A stretch of 39,209 nt of DNA. Source: an uncultured Burkholderiales bacterium (lineage in GTDB: Bacteria; Pseudomonadota; Gammaproteobacteria; Burkholderiales; Burkholderiaceae_C). Location: NCBI GenBank assembly GCA_903820745.1, contig CAIJIT010000205.1, forward strand, positions 1-39,209, in the 5' to 3' direction. The translations under genes and the position numbers were made by a program. Below, one piece after another: positions 15,877 to 24,570 of this stretch. The notes under the pieces were generated by a model, which was not told where the DNA came from, made no database searches, and saw nothing but the letters and a program-made list of their open reading frames with translations. The stretch's first letter is position 1. Each line of letters begins with the position of its first letter.

Positions 15877-16817
15877 AGGCTGAAGTCGTCGGCATGGCCG
15901 TGCATCGCCCGCTCGAGCAGATGGCGGTTCAGACGATCGGACAGCAATTCGGCAAAGGTGTAGACATAGTTGCGCAGATAGGCGCCCCGCTTGAAGGCGA
16001 TGCGGGTGACATTCTGACCGAATAGATGCCCGAGCGGTCGCGCCACCAGATCGCTGCCCGGCGTATCTTCACGCATCGCCATTTCGGCCACGATGCCGAC
16101 ACCCAGGCCGAGGCGCACATAGGTCTTGATCACATCCGAGTCGATCGCGTCGAGTGCGATCGTCGGGGTCAACTGGCGCGCTGCGAAGGCCCGATCGATG
16201 CGGCTGCGGCCGGCAACGCTTGAGTGATAAGACACCAGCGGCTCCAGCGCCAGTTGCTCCAGGCTGATCCGCTCGACCCTGGCCAGCGGATGGGCTGGCG
16301 GGACCACCATCACATGCTGCCATTCATAGCAGGGCAGGCTGATCAGACCGGGCACATCGGCCAGCGATTCGGTCGCCAGGCCGACATCGGCGCTGTCATC
16401 GAGCAGCATTCGCACCACCTGGTCCGGGGTGCCCTGGTGCAGACTGACACGGACCAGCGGCAGTTGTTTGCGCAGTTGCATCACCGGCCCGGGCAGCACA
16501 TAGCGCGCTTGGGTGTGGGTGGTGGCGATCGACAGGTTGCCGGTGTCTTGCTTTGAATATTCCTCGCCGATGCGCTTCAGGTTGCCGACTTCGCGCATGA
16601 TCGTCTCGATCGCCGCCAGCACCTGCTGGCCTGGCTCGGTGATGCTGCGCAGGCGTTTGCCATGGCGGGAAAAGATGTCGACGCCGAGCTCTTCTTCGAG
16701 TTCGAGGATCGCTTTGGAGACGCCCGGCTGCGAGGTGAACAGGGCCTTGGCGGTCTCGGTCAGATTGAGATTGCGGCGCGCGGCTTCCTGAACGAAACGG
16801 AACTGGTGCAGGTTCAT
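15873..16817 (-). CDS. CysB family LysR-type regulator
   Basis: 314 residues of the CysB/Cbl subfamily: MNLHQFRFVQEAARRNLNLT, ETAKALFTSQPGVSKAILEL and EEELGVDIFSRHGKRLRSIT form the typical DNA-binding domain, and the effector domain shows ATTHTQARYVLPG, VSLHQGTPDQVVRML and LGLGVGIVAEMAM, all characteristic CysB motifs. CysB proteins activate sulfate assimilation genes in response to O-acetylserine and sulfide. The gene overlaps cbiX by four bases and the aminotransferase by three. With a possible sirohydrochlorin chelatase (siroheme is the cofactor of sulfite reductase) and a methionine-type aminotransferase beside it, a sulfur-metabolism theme is plausible. Confidence 0.9.
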   Translation of the reverse strand: MNLHQFRFVQEAARRNLNLTETAKALFTSQPGVSKAILELEEELGVDIFSRHGKRLRSITEPGQQVLAAIETIMREVGNLKRIGEEYSKQDTGNLSIATTHTQARYVLPGPVMQLRKQLPLVRVSLHQGTPDQVVRMLLDDSADVGLATESLADVPGLISLPCYEWQHVMVVPPAHPLARVERISLEQLALEPLVSYHSSVAGRSRIDRAFAARQLTPTIALDAIDSDVIKTYVRLGLGVGIVAEMAMREDTPGSDLVARPLGHLFGQNVTRIAFKRGAYLRNYVYTFAELLSDRLNRHLLERAMHGHADDFSL

Positions 16818-17227
16818 GGCTGGCCTCCATCACTGCTTGCGTCGAGCCACGACAAGCTGGCTGCCGTCATCGCGTCGATGACGCGCTCCTGGTCGCCCAG
16901 GGCAGGGTGTAGCAGCCACTCGACGCTGCGGCCATATTGTTCGATCAAGCGCTCGATCAAGGGCGGAATGTCGCGCCTGACATGGCCGCCGGTGCCCAGA
17001 AACATCGGCACGATATGGACGCGCTGGCAACCGCGCGCTGCGAGTTGATGGGCGGCGGCTTCGAGCCCTGGCTGCATGAATTCGAGGAAGCCCAGCACCA
17101 GCGGCAGTTCGGGGCGCTGCAGCGCAATCCGGCGCGCCACCGCTTCAAAAGGCCGGGCCCAGGCGGCATCGCGCGCGCCATGGGCAAAAAGCAGCATTCC
17201 GTCAATCGGTTTGGGTGTCATCTTCAT
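16814..17227 (-). CDS. cbiX: CbiX/SirB-type sirohydrochlorin chelatase
   Basis: 137 residues, the size of the small single-domain CbiX proteins. The two metal-handling histidines are His16 in LLFAHGARD and His82 in VPMFLGTGGHVRRDIP, the family hallmark, with an acidic residue (Glu49) in GFLEFMQPGL. Such enzymes insert cobalt or iron into sirohydrochlorin on the way to cobalamin or siroheme; which metal is used here cannot be read. Starts and stops overlap on both sides (A shared with the lptG stop, four bases with the regulator), so it is translationally coupled within the operon. Adjacent CysB-type control favours the siroheme reading, which is inference. Confidence 0.85.
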   Translation of the reverse strand: MKMTPKPIDGMLLFAHGARDAAWARPFEAVARRIALQRPELPLVLGFLEFMQPGLEAAAHQLAARGCQRVHIVPMFLGTGGHVRRDIPPLIERLIEQYGRSVEWLLHPALGDQERVIDAMTAASLSWLDASSDGGQP

Positions 17228-18360
17228 CAGCGGAAACGCACCAGCCAGCCAAAGGCCGCCAGCGACATGGCAAGGTAGACCAGGCTTGGCGTTGCCGCCA
17301 CCGCCCAGGGCGTCCAGTTTTGCAGCAGGCCGACATGGCCGGCGAGGTTGTTCAGCAGCACGAAGCTGATGCCCAGCATGATGCCGCCGAACACCATCAG
17401 GCTGATGCCGCCGGAGCGGCCATGCAGGTAGGCAAATGGCAGGGCCAGGGCCACCATCACGAAGCAGGCAAACGGATAAAAGGCCTTGCGCCAGAACTGG
17501 ATGTTGTGCGCCTGGGCGGCTTGCTCCTGGCTCGACAGATGTTCGGTATAGCGGTAGAGCTCAAGCGTCGACATCGACATCGAGGGCAGCACCGCTGCAG
17601 CGATGACGCTGGCACTCAAGGAACTTTGCCAGATCAGCTTGGGGCTGGTCTCCTCCTTCACCAACTGAAGATTGCCTCTTTCATTGCCGGCAGCATTGAC
17701 TGGCGGCGCCAGCCAGCGGGTTTGCTGAACATCGCTGAGCTCCCATTGACCGTTCGCGTCGACCTGGGCGCTTTTGGCCTCGATCCTCGCGATCAGTCCG
17801 CCATGGGCGTCGAATTCAAAGATCCGGATGCCTTGCAAAGCGCCGGCGGCGCCGGCGCGGCGTACATTGATCGAGAAACTTCGCTCACCGTCGGTGGTCG
17901 ACTGGTGGTCCTTCAGCCAGGCGCCGTTGCTGCCCAGGGCGAGCTTGCCCGCAACATGAGCGCGGACGTTGTCAGCCTGGCGCTCAAACCAGGGTGCGAC
18001 AAAGTCACCGACGACGAAGGTCAGCAAGGCAAAGCCCAGCGCCAGGCTGGCCAGCATCGACAAGGCACGCCGTGGCCCCAGCCCACCAGTTCGCAGAATC
18101 GTGAATTCACTCGACTGCGCCATCCTTGCCAGCGAAAAAATACTGCCAATCAGCACTGAAATCGGAAACAGCTCATAAAGATGGCCAGGTTGCTTCAGCA
18201 AGGCGAGCAGGGCGGCCTGGGCCGCACCGGCGCCAGCGCGGCTCATGCGGTCGAGTTCGTCGACAAAGTCGATGAAATAAAACAGCGACATGAAGGCCAG
18301 GGCGACGAAGACCACCGATCCGGTGATGTCGCGGTAAAGCAGGCGGCGAACGGTCTTCAT
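17227..18360 (-). CDS. lptG: LPS export ABC transporter permease LptG
   Basis: 377 residues of the YjgP/YjgQ permease family: VRRLLYRDITGSVVFVALAF (cytoplasmic start then helix 1), ELFPISVLIGSIFSLARMAQ, EFTILRTGGLGPRRALSML, a large periplasmic beta-jellyroll domain in the middle, and closing helices with FAYLHGRSGGISLMVFGGIM and GISFVLLNNLAGHVGLL. With LptF and the LptB ATPase it extracts lipopolysaccharide from the inner membrane and passes it to LptC-LptA. It starts four bases inside the end of lptF, and its stop shares a base with the cbiX start. Confidence 0.93.
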   Translation of the reverse strand: MKTVRRLLYRDITGSVVFVALAFMSLFYFIDFVDELDRMSRAGAGAAQAALLALLKQPGHLYELFPISVLIGSIFSLARMAQSSEFTILRTGGLGPRRALSMLASLALGFALLTFVVGDFVAPWFERQADNVRAHVAGKLALGSNGAWLKDHQSTTDGERSFSINVRRAGAAGALQGIRIFEFDAHGGLIARIEAKSAQVDANGQWELSDVQQTRWLAPPVNAAGNERGNLQLVKEETSPKLIWQSSLSASVIAAAVLPSMSMSTLELYRYTEHLSSQEQAAQAHNIQFWRKAFYPFACFVMVALALPFAYLHGRSGGISLMVFGGIMLGISFVLLNNLAGHVGLLQNWTPWAVAATPSLVYLAMSLAAFGWLVRFR

Positions 18361-19451
18361 GTGCGGGCTGCCCTCGTGAATGGCAGGTACAGGCGGTTGC
18401 CCTGATCGCGCAACCAGAGCAGCGCCAGCGCGAGCAGGAAGGCCGAGCCATGCAGACTGAGCAAGGCCGGTCCGATGGCCATGCGCGAATTGGCGACCCA
18501 GGCCTGGCTCAGGTTGATCAGGTTGAAATAGACGATGAAGCTCAGCAAGGCGAAGAGCAGGTTCCAGTTGCTGGCGCGCCGCGGGTTGGTCGCGGCCAGG
18601 CCCAGGCCGAGCAGGACCATATTGATGCTGCCCAGGATCATGCCGAAACGCCAGGTCAATTCACCCTGATTGCGTGGCAGCGGCGCCCGCAGCAACTCCA
18701 TGGTCCGGGTCGCCTTGGGTGGCAACTTGTCCACCGAACGCAGCACCTGCGGATCGGCCTGGACCTTGTATTGCTCAAAGCGAGCCAGGGTCTTCTCGCC
18801 GCTTTGCTTGTTGACTTCGTTGCGCTGGCCGCGATCGAGCACCAGGAATCGATCGGGTTCAGCTTGTTCGATATGTCCCTTCAGCGAAGTGGTCACCGAT
18901 TCGCTGTTGCCCAAGCTGGACAGGATGAAGACATTGCGGCCGGTGCGGCCATCGTCCTGGTCGCGGTCGATGAAGAAGACCCGCGTGCCATCGCGCGAGC
19001 TCTGGAACTGGCCCGGTGCCACCCGCGACAAGTCGCTGCGCTTGTCATAGCGCTCGCCCAGTTCGGTGCTCTTCTGGTTGCCCCAGGGCCAGACCAGCAG
19101 TTCCAGCACGACGATCAGCAGCAACACCGGCGAAGCCATCTGCAGCACCGGTCTGAGGAAACGCTTCAGGCCGATGCCGCTGGCAAACCAGATCGTCATC
19201 TCCGACTCACGGTACATGCGGCCCAGGCTGGCGACGATGGCAATGAACAGCGACAAGGTCAGCATCGTCGGCAGGTGGGCGAGCGAGGCGTAACCCATCA
19301 GCAGCAGCACATCCTGCGGCGACACGTCTCCGCCCGCGGCCTGGCCGAGCGTGCGGATCAACATCATCGTCAAGACAATGGTGAGAATGACAACGAGGGT
19401 GACGCCGAAGCTGCGCGAGAGCTCTCTGCGTACGGTGGAATCGAATAACAT
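18357..19451 (-). CDS. lptF: LPS export ABC transporter permease LptF
   Basis: 364 residues, YjgP/YjgQ family: MLFDSTVRRELSRSFGVTLV, then LLMGYASLAHLPTMLTLSLF and RESEMTIWFASGIGLKRFLR (cytoplasmic loop that contacts the ATPase), a periplasmic domain with PGQFQSSRDGTRVFFIDRDQ, and final helices (WRFGMILGSINMVLLGLGLA, FALLSFIVYFNLINLSQAWV). It is the inner-membrane half-partner of LptG. First gene of its operon; the ATG is only 28 bases from the divergent pepA start, so the two genes' promoter signals must overlap the coding ends of each other. No strong ribosome binding site is seen. Confidence 0.93.
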   Translation of the reverse strand: MLFDSTVRRELSRSFGVTLVVILTIVLTMMLIRTLGQAAGGDVSPQDVLLLMGYASLAHLPTMLTLSLFIAIVASLGRMYRESEMTIWFASGIGLKRFLRPVLQMASPVLLLIVVLELLVWPWGNQKSTELGERYDKRSDLSRVAPGQFQSSRDGTRVFFIDRDQDDGRTGRNVFILSSLGNSESVTTSLKGHIEQAEPDRFLVLDRGQRNEVNKQSGEKTLARFEQYKVQADPQVLRSVDKLPPKATRTMELLRAPLPRNQGELTWRFGMILGSINMVLLGLGLAATNPRRASNWNLLFALLSFIVYFNLINLSQAWVANSRMAIGPALLSLHGSAFLLALALLWLRDQGNRLYLPFTRAART

Positions 19452-19479
19452 CCAGGTTCTTTATCTAATTCCCAATATT

Positions 19480-20943
19480 ATGGACTTCCGTCTTCACAAT
19501 GCGTCGGTCGACGCAATGGCCGGCGTTGCTGCCGATGCTTTGATTCTGGTTCTGGCGGGCGATAGTCTGCCGCCCAAACTCGACAAGGACCTGGCTGCCT
19601 TGGTCAGGGATGCGATCAAACTCGGCGATTTCGAGCTCAAGGACGGCAAGATCTTGATGCTGCAGCGGCCGGTCGGCGTGAAGGCGCCGCGCCTGGTGCT
19701 GGCTGCAGCCGGCAAGTCGACGCTGAAGTCCGCTCGCGCTGCCTTGCTGAACGGATTGGGTCAGCTCAAAGGTCGCGGTGCGGCCCATGCGGCGGTGGCG
19801 TTTATCGGTTTCGACAGCGGCCTGACAGGCAGTCTGGCCGAGCAGTTCGTGCTGGCGGCCGGGGACGCCGACTATGTTTACCGCCATACCAAGCCCAGCG
19901 CACCGGCGCCGGGCAAGCTGGTCAAGCTGACCTTGCTGGTCAACAAACCTGATGCAGCAGCCGCCAAAGACGGGCTGGCGCAAGGAGAAGCGATCGGCGC
20001 CGGCATTGAGTTGGCGCGCGAATGCGCGAACCGGCCTGGCAACCATGCAACGCCGACATTTCTTGGCGAACAAGCGCGTGCCTTGGGCCGCAGCCATGGG
20101 CTCAAGGTGGACGTGCTCGACAAGGCCGCCGTCGAAAAACTCGGTATGGGCAGCTTTCTCGCGGTGGCGCAGGGCAGTGACGAGCCTTTGCGGTTCATCG
20201 TCGCCCGCTATGACGGCGCAGCCAAAAAACAGCCACCGGTGGTGCTGGTCGGCAAGGGCATTACCTTTGACTCGGGGGGCATTTCGCTGAAACCCGGTGC
20301 CGAGATGGACGAGATGAAGTTCGACATGGGCGGCGCAGCCAGCGTGCTCGGCACCTTGCGTGCGGTGGCCGAACTCAAACCCAAACTGAATCTGGTCGTG
20401 ATCATCGCTGCCTGCGAGAACATGCCCAGCGGCCGCGCTGTCAAGCCGGGCGATGTGGTCACCTCGATGTCGGGTCAGACGATCGAGATCCTCAACACCG
20501 ATGCGGAAGGTCGGTTGGTCCTTTGTGATGCCTTGACCTATGCCGAGCGCTTCAAGCCCGCCGTGGTGGTCGATGTGGCCACGCTGACCGGCGCCTGCGT
20601 GATCGCGCTGGGCGCTGTGCGCAGCGGCATGTACGCCAGCGACGATGCCTTGGCCGCCTCGCTGCTGGCGGCAGGGGACAAGGCACTCGATCCTTGCTGG
20701 CGCATGCCGCTTGACGATGAATATGCGGAAGGCCTGAAGAGCAATTTCGCCGATGTGGCCAATATCGCCTCACGCGCTGGCGGTTCGGTCACCGCAGCCA
20801 AATTCCTGCAGCGCTTTGCCTCGAAGTTCCGTTGGGGACATCTCGACATTGCCGGCACGGCCTGGAAGGGCGGCGCGGCCAAGGGCAGCACCGGCCGTCC
20901 GGTCGGCCTGTTGACGCATTTCGTGCTGTCGCAAGCCGATTGA
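19480..20943 (+). CDS. pepA: Leucyl aminopeptidase PepA (M17)
   Basis: 487 residues from the ATG at 19480; the longer reading frame upstream runs through lptF antisense and is not coding. The M17 fold is intact: the metal ligands Lys259 and Asp264 in VGKGITFDSGGISLKPG, and Asp341 and Glu343 with Arg345 in NTDAEGRLVLCDALTYAE, then the VDVATLTGACVIALG signature. It removes N-terminal residues from peptides in the cytoplasm as a hexamer with two metal ions per site; PepA of enterics also binds DNA. No clear ribosome binding site precedes it. holC follows after 15 bases, a widespread pepA-holC pairing. Confidence 0.95.
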   Translation: MDFRLHNASVDAMAGVAADALILVLAGDSLPPKLDKDLAALVRDAIKLGDFELKDGKILMLQRPVGVKAPRLVLAAAGKSTLKSARAALLNGLGQLKGRGAAHAAVAFIGFDSGLTGSLAEQFVLAAGDADYVYRHTKPSAPAPGKLVKLTLLVNKPDAAAAKDGLAQGEAIGAGIELARECANRPGNHATPTFLGEQARALGRSHGLKVDVLDKAAVEKLGMGSFLAVAQGSDEPLRFIVARYDGAAKKQPPVVLVGKGITFDSGGISLKPGAEMDEMKFDMGGAASVLGTLRAVAELKPKLNLVVIIAACENMPSGRAVKPGDVVTSMSGQTIEILNTDAEGRLVLCDALTYAERFKPAVVVDVATLTGACVIALGAVRSGMYASDDALAASLLAAGDKALDPCWRMPLDDEYAEGLKSNFADVANIASRAGGSVTAAKFLQRFASKFRWGHLDIAGTAWKGGAAKGSTGRPVGLLTHFVLSQAD

Positions 20944-20958
20944 GCGTTTGACCGGCCC

Positions 20959-21387
20959 ATGAGTCAGGTCAGCTTTTACACCGGCGTGCCTGATCGGCTG
21001 ACCTATATCTGCCGTTTGCTGCGCAAGGCGCAGCTCTCGGGTGCGCAGATCGGTGTCTGCGGCGCGCCGGCCTTGCTCGAACGTCTGGACGCGGCGTTGT
21101 GGACTTTTGAGCCCGCCGGGTTCGTGCCGCATCTGCGCTTGCAGGCGGATTCGAACGCAGCGGCGATCAAGGCCAGTCCGGTCCTGCTGGTCGAACGGCC
21201 GGCCGATCTGCCGCATCGGGAATTGTTGTTGAATCTCGGACGCGACATGCCCGAAGGCTTCGAACAGTTCGACCGCGTGCTGGAAGTGGTCTCGCAGGAC
21301 CCGGTTCAGGTTCAGGCCGGGCGCACGCGCTTTGGCCAATACAAATCGCTCGGGCATGAAATCAGCCATCATGTGGCGGCTGCATGA
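20959..21387 (+). CDS. holC: DNA polymerase III subunit chi
   Basis: 142 residues. The N-terminus VSFYTGVPDRLTYICRLLRK and the middle ALWTFEPAGFVPHLRLQ, PVLLVERPADLPHRELLLNL, PEGFEQFDRVLEVVSQDPVQ match the HolC family. Chi links the clamp loader (via psi) to single-stranded-DNA-binding protein at the replication fork. It follows pepA closely and overlaps the next small gene by four bases, so all are probably co-transcribed. Confidence 0.92.
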   Translation: MSQVSFYTGVPDRLTYICRLLRKAQLSGAQIGVCGAPALLERLDAALWTFEPAGFVPHLRLQADSNAAAIKASPVLLVERPADLPHRELLLNLGRDMPEGFEQFDRVLEVVSQDPVQVQAGRTRFGQYKSLGHEISHHVAAA

Positions 21388-21623
21388 GTCAAGCTACTGC
21401 CGCGCGGTATGTGCCGACCTTGACCGAAGTGATCGATCCGGCAGATTGCCTATCGGTTGAAACGGGTCAAGACTTGCCTGCTGCGCCCTTCGATGAAGCG
21501 GCCTTGCGTCAGGCGCTTGCCGAAGCGGTCAATCTGGCTGTCGAAGAAATGCGGGCGGCTTTGCTGCTGAGAATCGATGATCTGATCGCCAAAGCCAGGC
21601 CGGAATCACTGCCCAGGGACTGA
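21384..21623 (+). CDS. Small hypothetical protein downstream of holC
   Basis: 79 residues, starting in the ATGA overlap with the holC stop. The first half is acidic (VIDPADCLSVETGQDLPAAP), the second half forms an amphipathic helix (AEAVNLAVEEMRAALLLRID). No membrane segment or catalytic motif. The coupling to holC suggests it is really translated. I do not recognise it. Confidence 0.65.
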   Translation: MSQATAARYVPTLTEVIDPADCLSVETGQDLPAAPFDEAALRQALAEAVNLAVEEMRAALLLRIDDLIAKARPESLPRD

Positions 21624-21772
21624 GCGGCGTGGCTGACTGCCGCTGCCAAACAGGTGGTTTATGCCGAGGCGGCGATATTTTTCGCAACGGTTGCGCACCG
21701 GTCGGCTGGATTTCGGTTATGTTCGGGTGCTCGAAAATCCAATCAATTCATTCTTCTTTCTGGAGCTCATTC

Positions 21773-22918
21773 ATGCATATCAAGTTGAATCTGACCTTTG
21801 GGGCTATCGCGGTGCTGCTGCTCAGCGCTTGCGGGCAGAAACAAGAACCGGTCATCAAGATCGGCCATGTCGCGCCGACCAGCGGCGCGATTGCCCATTT
21901 GGGCAAGGACAACGAGATGGGTGCAAGGCTGGCCATCGAAGACCTCAACGCCAAAGGCGTCACCATCGGCGGCAAGAAGGTCAAGTTCGAATTGCTGGCT
22001 GAAGATGATGCGAGCGACCCGAAGCAGGGCGCTGCTGCAGCGCAAAAACTGGTCGATGCCAAGGTCAACGGCGTCATTGGCCACTTGAATTCCGGAACAT
22101 CGATCCCGGCCTCGAAAATCTACAGCGACGCGGGCATTCCGCAGATCTCGCCGTCGGCGACCAATCCCAAGTTCACCCGCAATGGCTACAAGACCGCTTT
22201 CCGCGTTGTTGCCGATGACGTCCATCTCGGTGGCACTTTGGGTCGGTATGCGGTGACTGAGTTGAAGGGCAAATCGATCGCCGTGATCGATGACCGTACC
22301 GCCTACGGGCAGGGCGTTGCCGATGAGTTTGAAAAGGGCGTCAAGGCGTCCGGCGGCAACATCGTCGGGCGCGAATTCACCACCGACAAGGCGACCGACT
22401 TCAGCGCCATCCTGACGGCCTTCAAGGCAAAGAAGCCTGACATCGTGTTCTTTGGCGGTATGGACGCGGTTGCCGGCCCGATGTTGCGGCAGATGAAGAG
22501 CCTGGGCATCGACGCCAGGTTCATGGGTGGCGACGGGATCTGCTCGAGCGAGTTGCCCAAGTTGGCAGCCGGCACCATGGGCGATGGCCAGGTGGTCTGC
22601 GCTGAAGCGGGCGGGGTCGAAGGTGAGTCGAAGAAATCGATGGACGATTTCAAGGCCAGATTCAAGGAAAAGTACAAGGCCGATGTGCAGATCTATGCAC
22701 CTTATGTCTACGACGCGATCAATGTGATGGTCGATGCGATGGTCAAGGCCGATTCTGCAGAACCTGCCAAGTATCTGCCGGTGCTGACCAAGACAACGGA
22801 TTACAAGGGTGTGACAGGGATGATTTCCTTCGACGAAAAAGGCGACATCAAGAACGGTTCGCTGACGCTGTACACCTACAAGGCAGGTGCGCGCGAACAG
22901 ATTGCCGTGGTGCGCTGA
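21773..22918 (+). CDS. Branched-chain amino acid ABC transporter substrate-binding lipoprotein (LivK-like)
   Basis: 382 residues from ATG 21773, with GGAG seven bases upstream; the upstream extension of the frame has no signal logic. A short lipoprotein signal ends in LLLSAC with the lipidated Cys20. The type I periplasmic binding fold of the Leu/Ile/Val-binding family follows: VIKIGHVAPTSGAIAHLGKD, GARLAIEDLNAKGV, GVIGHLNSGTSIPASKIYSD, AGIPQISPSATNPKFTR and YGQGVADEFEKGVKASGG. Permease and ATPase genes are not adjacent, so it may serve a system encoded elsewhere. A strong intrinsic terminator follows. Confidence 0.9.
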   Translation: MHIKLNLTFGAIAVLLLSACGQKQEPVIKIGHVAPTSGAIAHLGKDNEMGARLAIEDLNAKGVTIGGKKVKFELLAEDDASDPKQGAAAAQKLVDAKVNGVIGHLNSGTSIPASKIYSDAGIPQISPSATNPKFTRNGYKTAFRVVADDVHLGGTLGRYAVTELKGKSIAVIDDRTAYGQGVADEFEKGVKASGGNIVGREFTTDKATDFSAILTAFKAKKPDIVFFGGMDAVAGPMLRQMKSLGIDARFMGGDGICSSELPKLAAGTMGDGQVVCAEAGGVEGESKKSMDDFKARFKEKYKADVQIYAPYVYDAINVMVDAMVKADSAEPAKYLPVLTKTTDYKGVTGMISFDEKGDIKNGSLTLYTYKAGAREQIAVVR

Positions 22919-22946
22919 GTCCCCGAGCCGGGTTCCGCTCAAGTCC

Positions 22947-22974
22947 AAAAAGCCCGCAGTCGCGGGCTTTTTTT
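22947..22974 (+). terminator. Rho-independent terminator after the LivK-like gene
   Basis: GCCCGC (22952-22957), loop AGTC, GCGGGC (22962-22967), followed by seven T; the A run before the stem makes it partly bidirectional. It separates the pepA-LivK block from the exopolysaccharide block. Confidence 0.9.
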
Positions 22975-23162
22975 CGCCTGCTCGCAAGGCGCCCGGGCCT
23001 TGCCTACCCCCCCAATCGTTGGTCAAAAAAACCACTTGCCATTTGAACCGGGGGAACTGAATCGGCGCAGCTATGGGCATCATCGAACGCAAGCGAGAGG
23101 CAACCTGAGTAGTTCAGACCGGCCTTCGACGATCGGCTTTGGTTCAGGTGATTGGGGTCAGC

Positions 23163-24548
23163 ATGGTTCTTCGAGTATTCAATCATTACTTGCACAGGCA
23201 GGCGTTGCGTCAGGTTTTCTTCGACGTCGGACTGATCCTCGCCATGGTGATGACTGTCGTGCTCGGTCAAGGTCCGGCAGGGCAGGCCTTGATGCCCTTT
23301 GCGGCTTCGCATTCCCTGTCTTTGGCCGGCGGGATGTTTGTCATCAACTTTGCCGCCGGCTTCTACCAGAACGCGCACAACCGTTCGATGACCGCCACCG
23401 CCACAAGAGCCTTGCTGGGTTTGTTGTTCGGGTTGCCGCTGGCCTATGCGATTTTCAGTCTGTTGCCGGCTGACCCCGAACCGCGCAGCTTGATCACCCA
23501 GGTGGCGATGGCCGCAGTCTTGGCGGTCATGGCGCACCGTGTCTACGCAGCGCATGCCGGGCTGCAATCGCGCAGTCGCACCCGCATCATGATTTTCGGC
23601 ACTGGCGCCGTCGCCAGATCTGTCGGCCTGAGCCTGACGGCTGCCGACCCGCATGCGCAGATCATCGGCTATTTCACTGGCCCGAACGAAGCCGAGCCGC
23701 AGGTGCCCCGATCAGAAATCATCGCTTCGACCGATTCGCTGATCGAGACGGCGCGAAAGCTCGACGTGGCGGAAATCGTCGTCGCCCTGCCTGAGCGGCG
23801 CGGCGGCAGCATGCCATTGCGCCAGTTGCTCGACTGCAAGCTCTATGGCATCGAGGTCGTCGACATCAGCAGTTATTTCGAACGGACGCTCACACAGATC
23901 AACATCGATCATGTCAATCCGGGCTGGCTGATATTTGGCGACGGCTTCAATCAGGGTCTGATTCGCAGCCTGGTGAAGAGGGTTTTCGATCTCTTTTTCT
24001 CCACCTTGCTGCTGCTGCTATCGCTGCCATTGATGCTGGCGGCAGCGCTCTGGATCAAGCTCGATTCGCCCGGTCCGGTGCTCTACCGACAGCAGCGCGT
24101 CGGCTTGAACGGCAAGGTCTTTCGGGTGATCAAGTTCCGCAGTATGCGCACCGATGCCGAAAAAGATGGCAAACCGCGCTGGGCAGCGCTTGGCGACGAT
24201 CGTGTGACGAGGGTCGGGCGCATCATCCGCAAGCTACGCATTGACGAGTTGCCGCAACTGGTGAACGTGCTGCGCGGTGAGATGAGCCTGGTGGGCCCGC
24301 GGCCCGAGCGGCAGTTCTTTGTCGACGAACTCATCAGCAAAATTCCTTACTTTGCAGTCCGGCACAGCGTCAAACCCGGAGTCACCGGATGGGCCCAGGT
24401 GCGCTATGAATATGGCTCGACTGTCGAAGACTCGATCGAGAAGCTTCAGTACGACATGTACTACGTCAAGAACCATTCACTGTTTCTTGATCTGCTGATC
24501 ATCCTCGAGACCGTCGCCGTGGTACTGACGGGCAAGGGCGCGCGTTGA
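23163..24548 (+). CDS. XrtA/PEP-CTERM system sugar transferase (TIGR03013-like)
   Basis: 461 residues from ATG 23163 (the earlier in-frame start at 23139 is less like the family). The N-terminal half has four membrane helices (FFDVGLILAMVMTVVLGQ, GGMFVINFAAGF, LLGLLFGLPLAYAIFSLL) and a Rossmann-like domain (RIMIFGTGAVARSVGLSL). The C-terminal half is a bacterial sugar transferase domain: KRVFDLFFSTLLLLLSLPLM, GPVLYRQQRVGLNGKVF, KFRSMRTDAE, RRIIRKLR-like IRKLRIDELPQLVNVL, MSLVGPRPERQFF, PGVTGWAQVRYEYG. It attaches the first sugar phosphate to undecaprenyl phosphate, starting exopolysaccharide synthesis. In genomes with the exosortase system this family sits directly before prsK, as here (22 bases). 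Confidence 0.9.
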   Translation: MVLRVFNHYLHRQALRQVFFDVGLILAMVMTVVLGQGPAGQALMPFAASHSLSLAGGMFVINFAAGFYQNAHNRSMTATATRALLGLLFGLPLAYAIFSLLPADPEPRSLITQVAMAAVLAVMAHRVYAAHAGLQSRSRTRIMIFGTGAVARSVGLSLTAADPHAQIIGYFTGPNEAEPQVPRSEIIASTDSLIETARKLDVAEIVVALPERRGGSMPLRQLLDCKLYGIEVVDISSYFERTLTQINIDHVNPGWLIFGDGFNQGLIRSLVKRVFDLFFSTLLLLLSLPLMLAAALWIKLDSPGPVLYRQQRVGLNGKVFRVIKFRSMRTDAEKDGKPRWAALGDDRVTRVGRIIRKLRIDELPQLVNVLRGEMSLVGPRPERQFFVDELISKIPYFAVRHSVKPGVTGWAQVRYEYGSTVEDSIEKLQYDMYYVKNHSLFLDLLIILETVAVVLTGKGAR

Positions 24549-24570
24549 TCCAGCAGGTTGTCAAACTCCG

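Noticed and set aside
21767-23092. A 441-codon minus-strand frame over the LivK-like gene
   Set aside because: It is antisense to a clear substrate-binding protein and has His/Asp-rich shadow composition.
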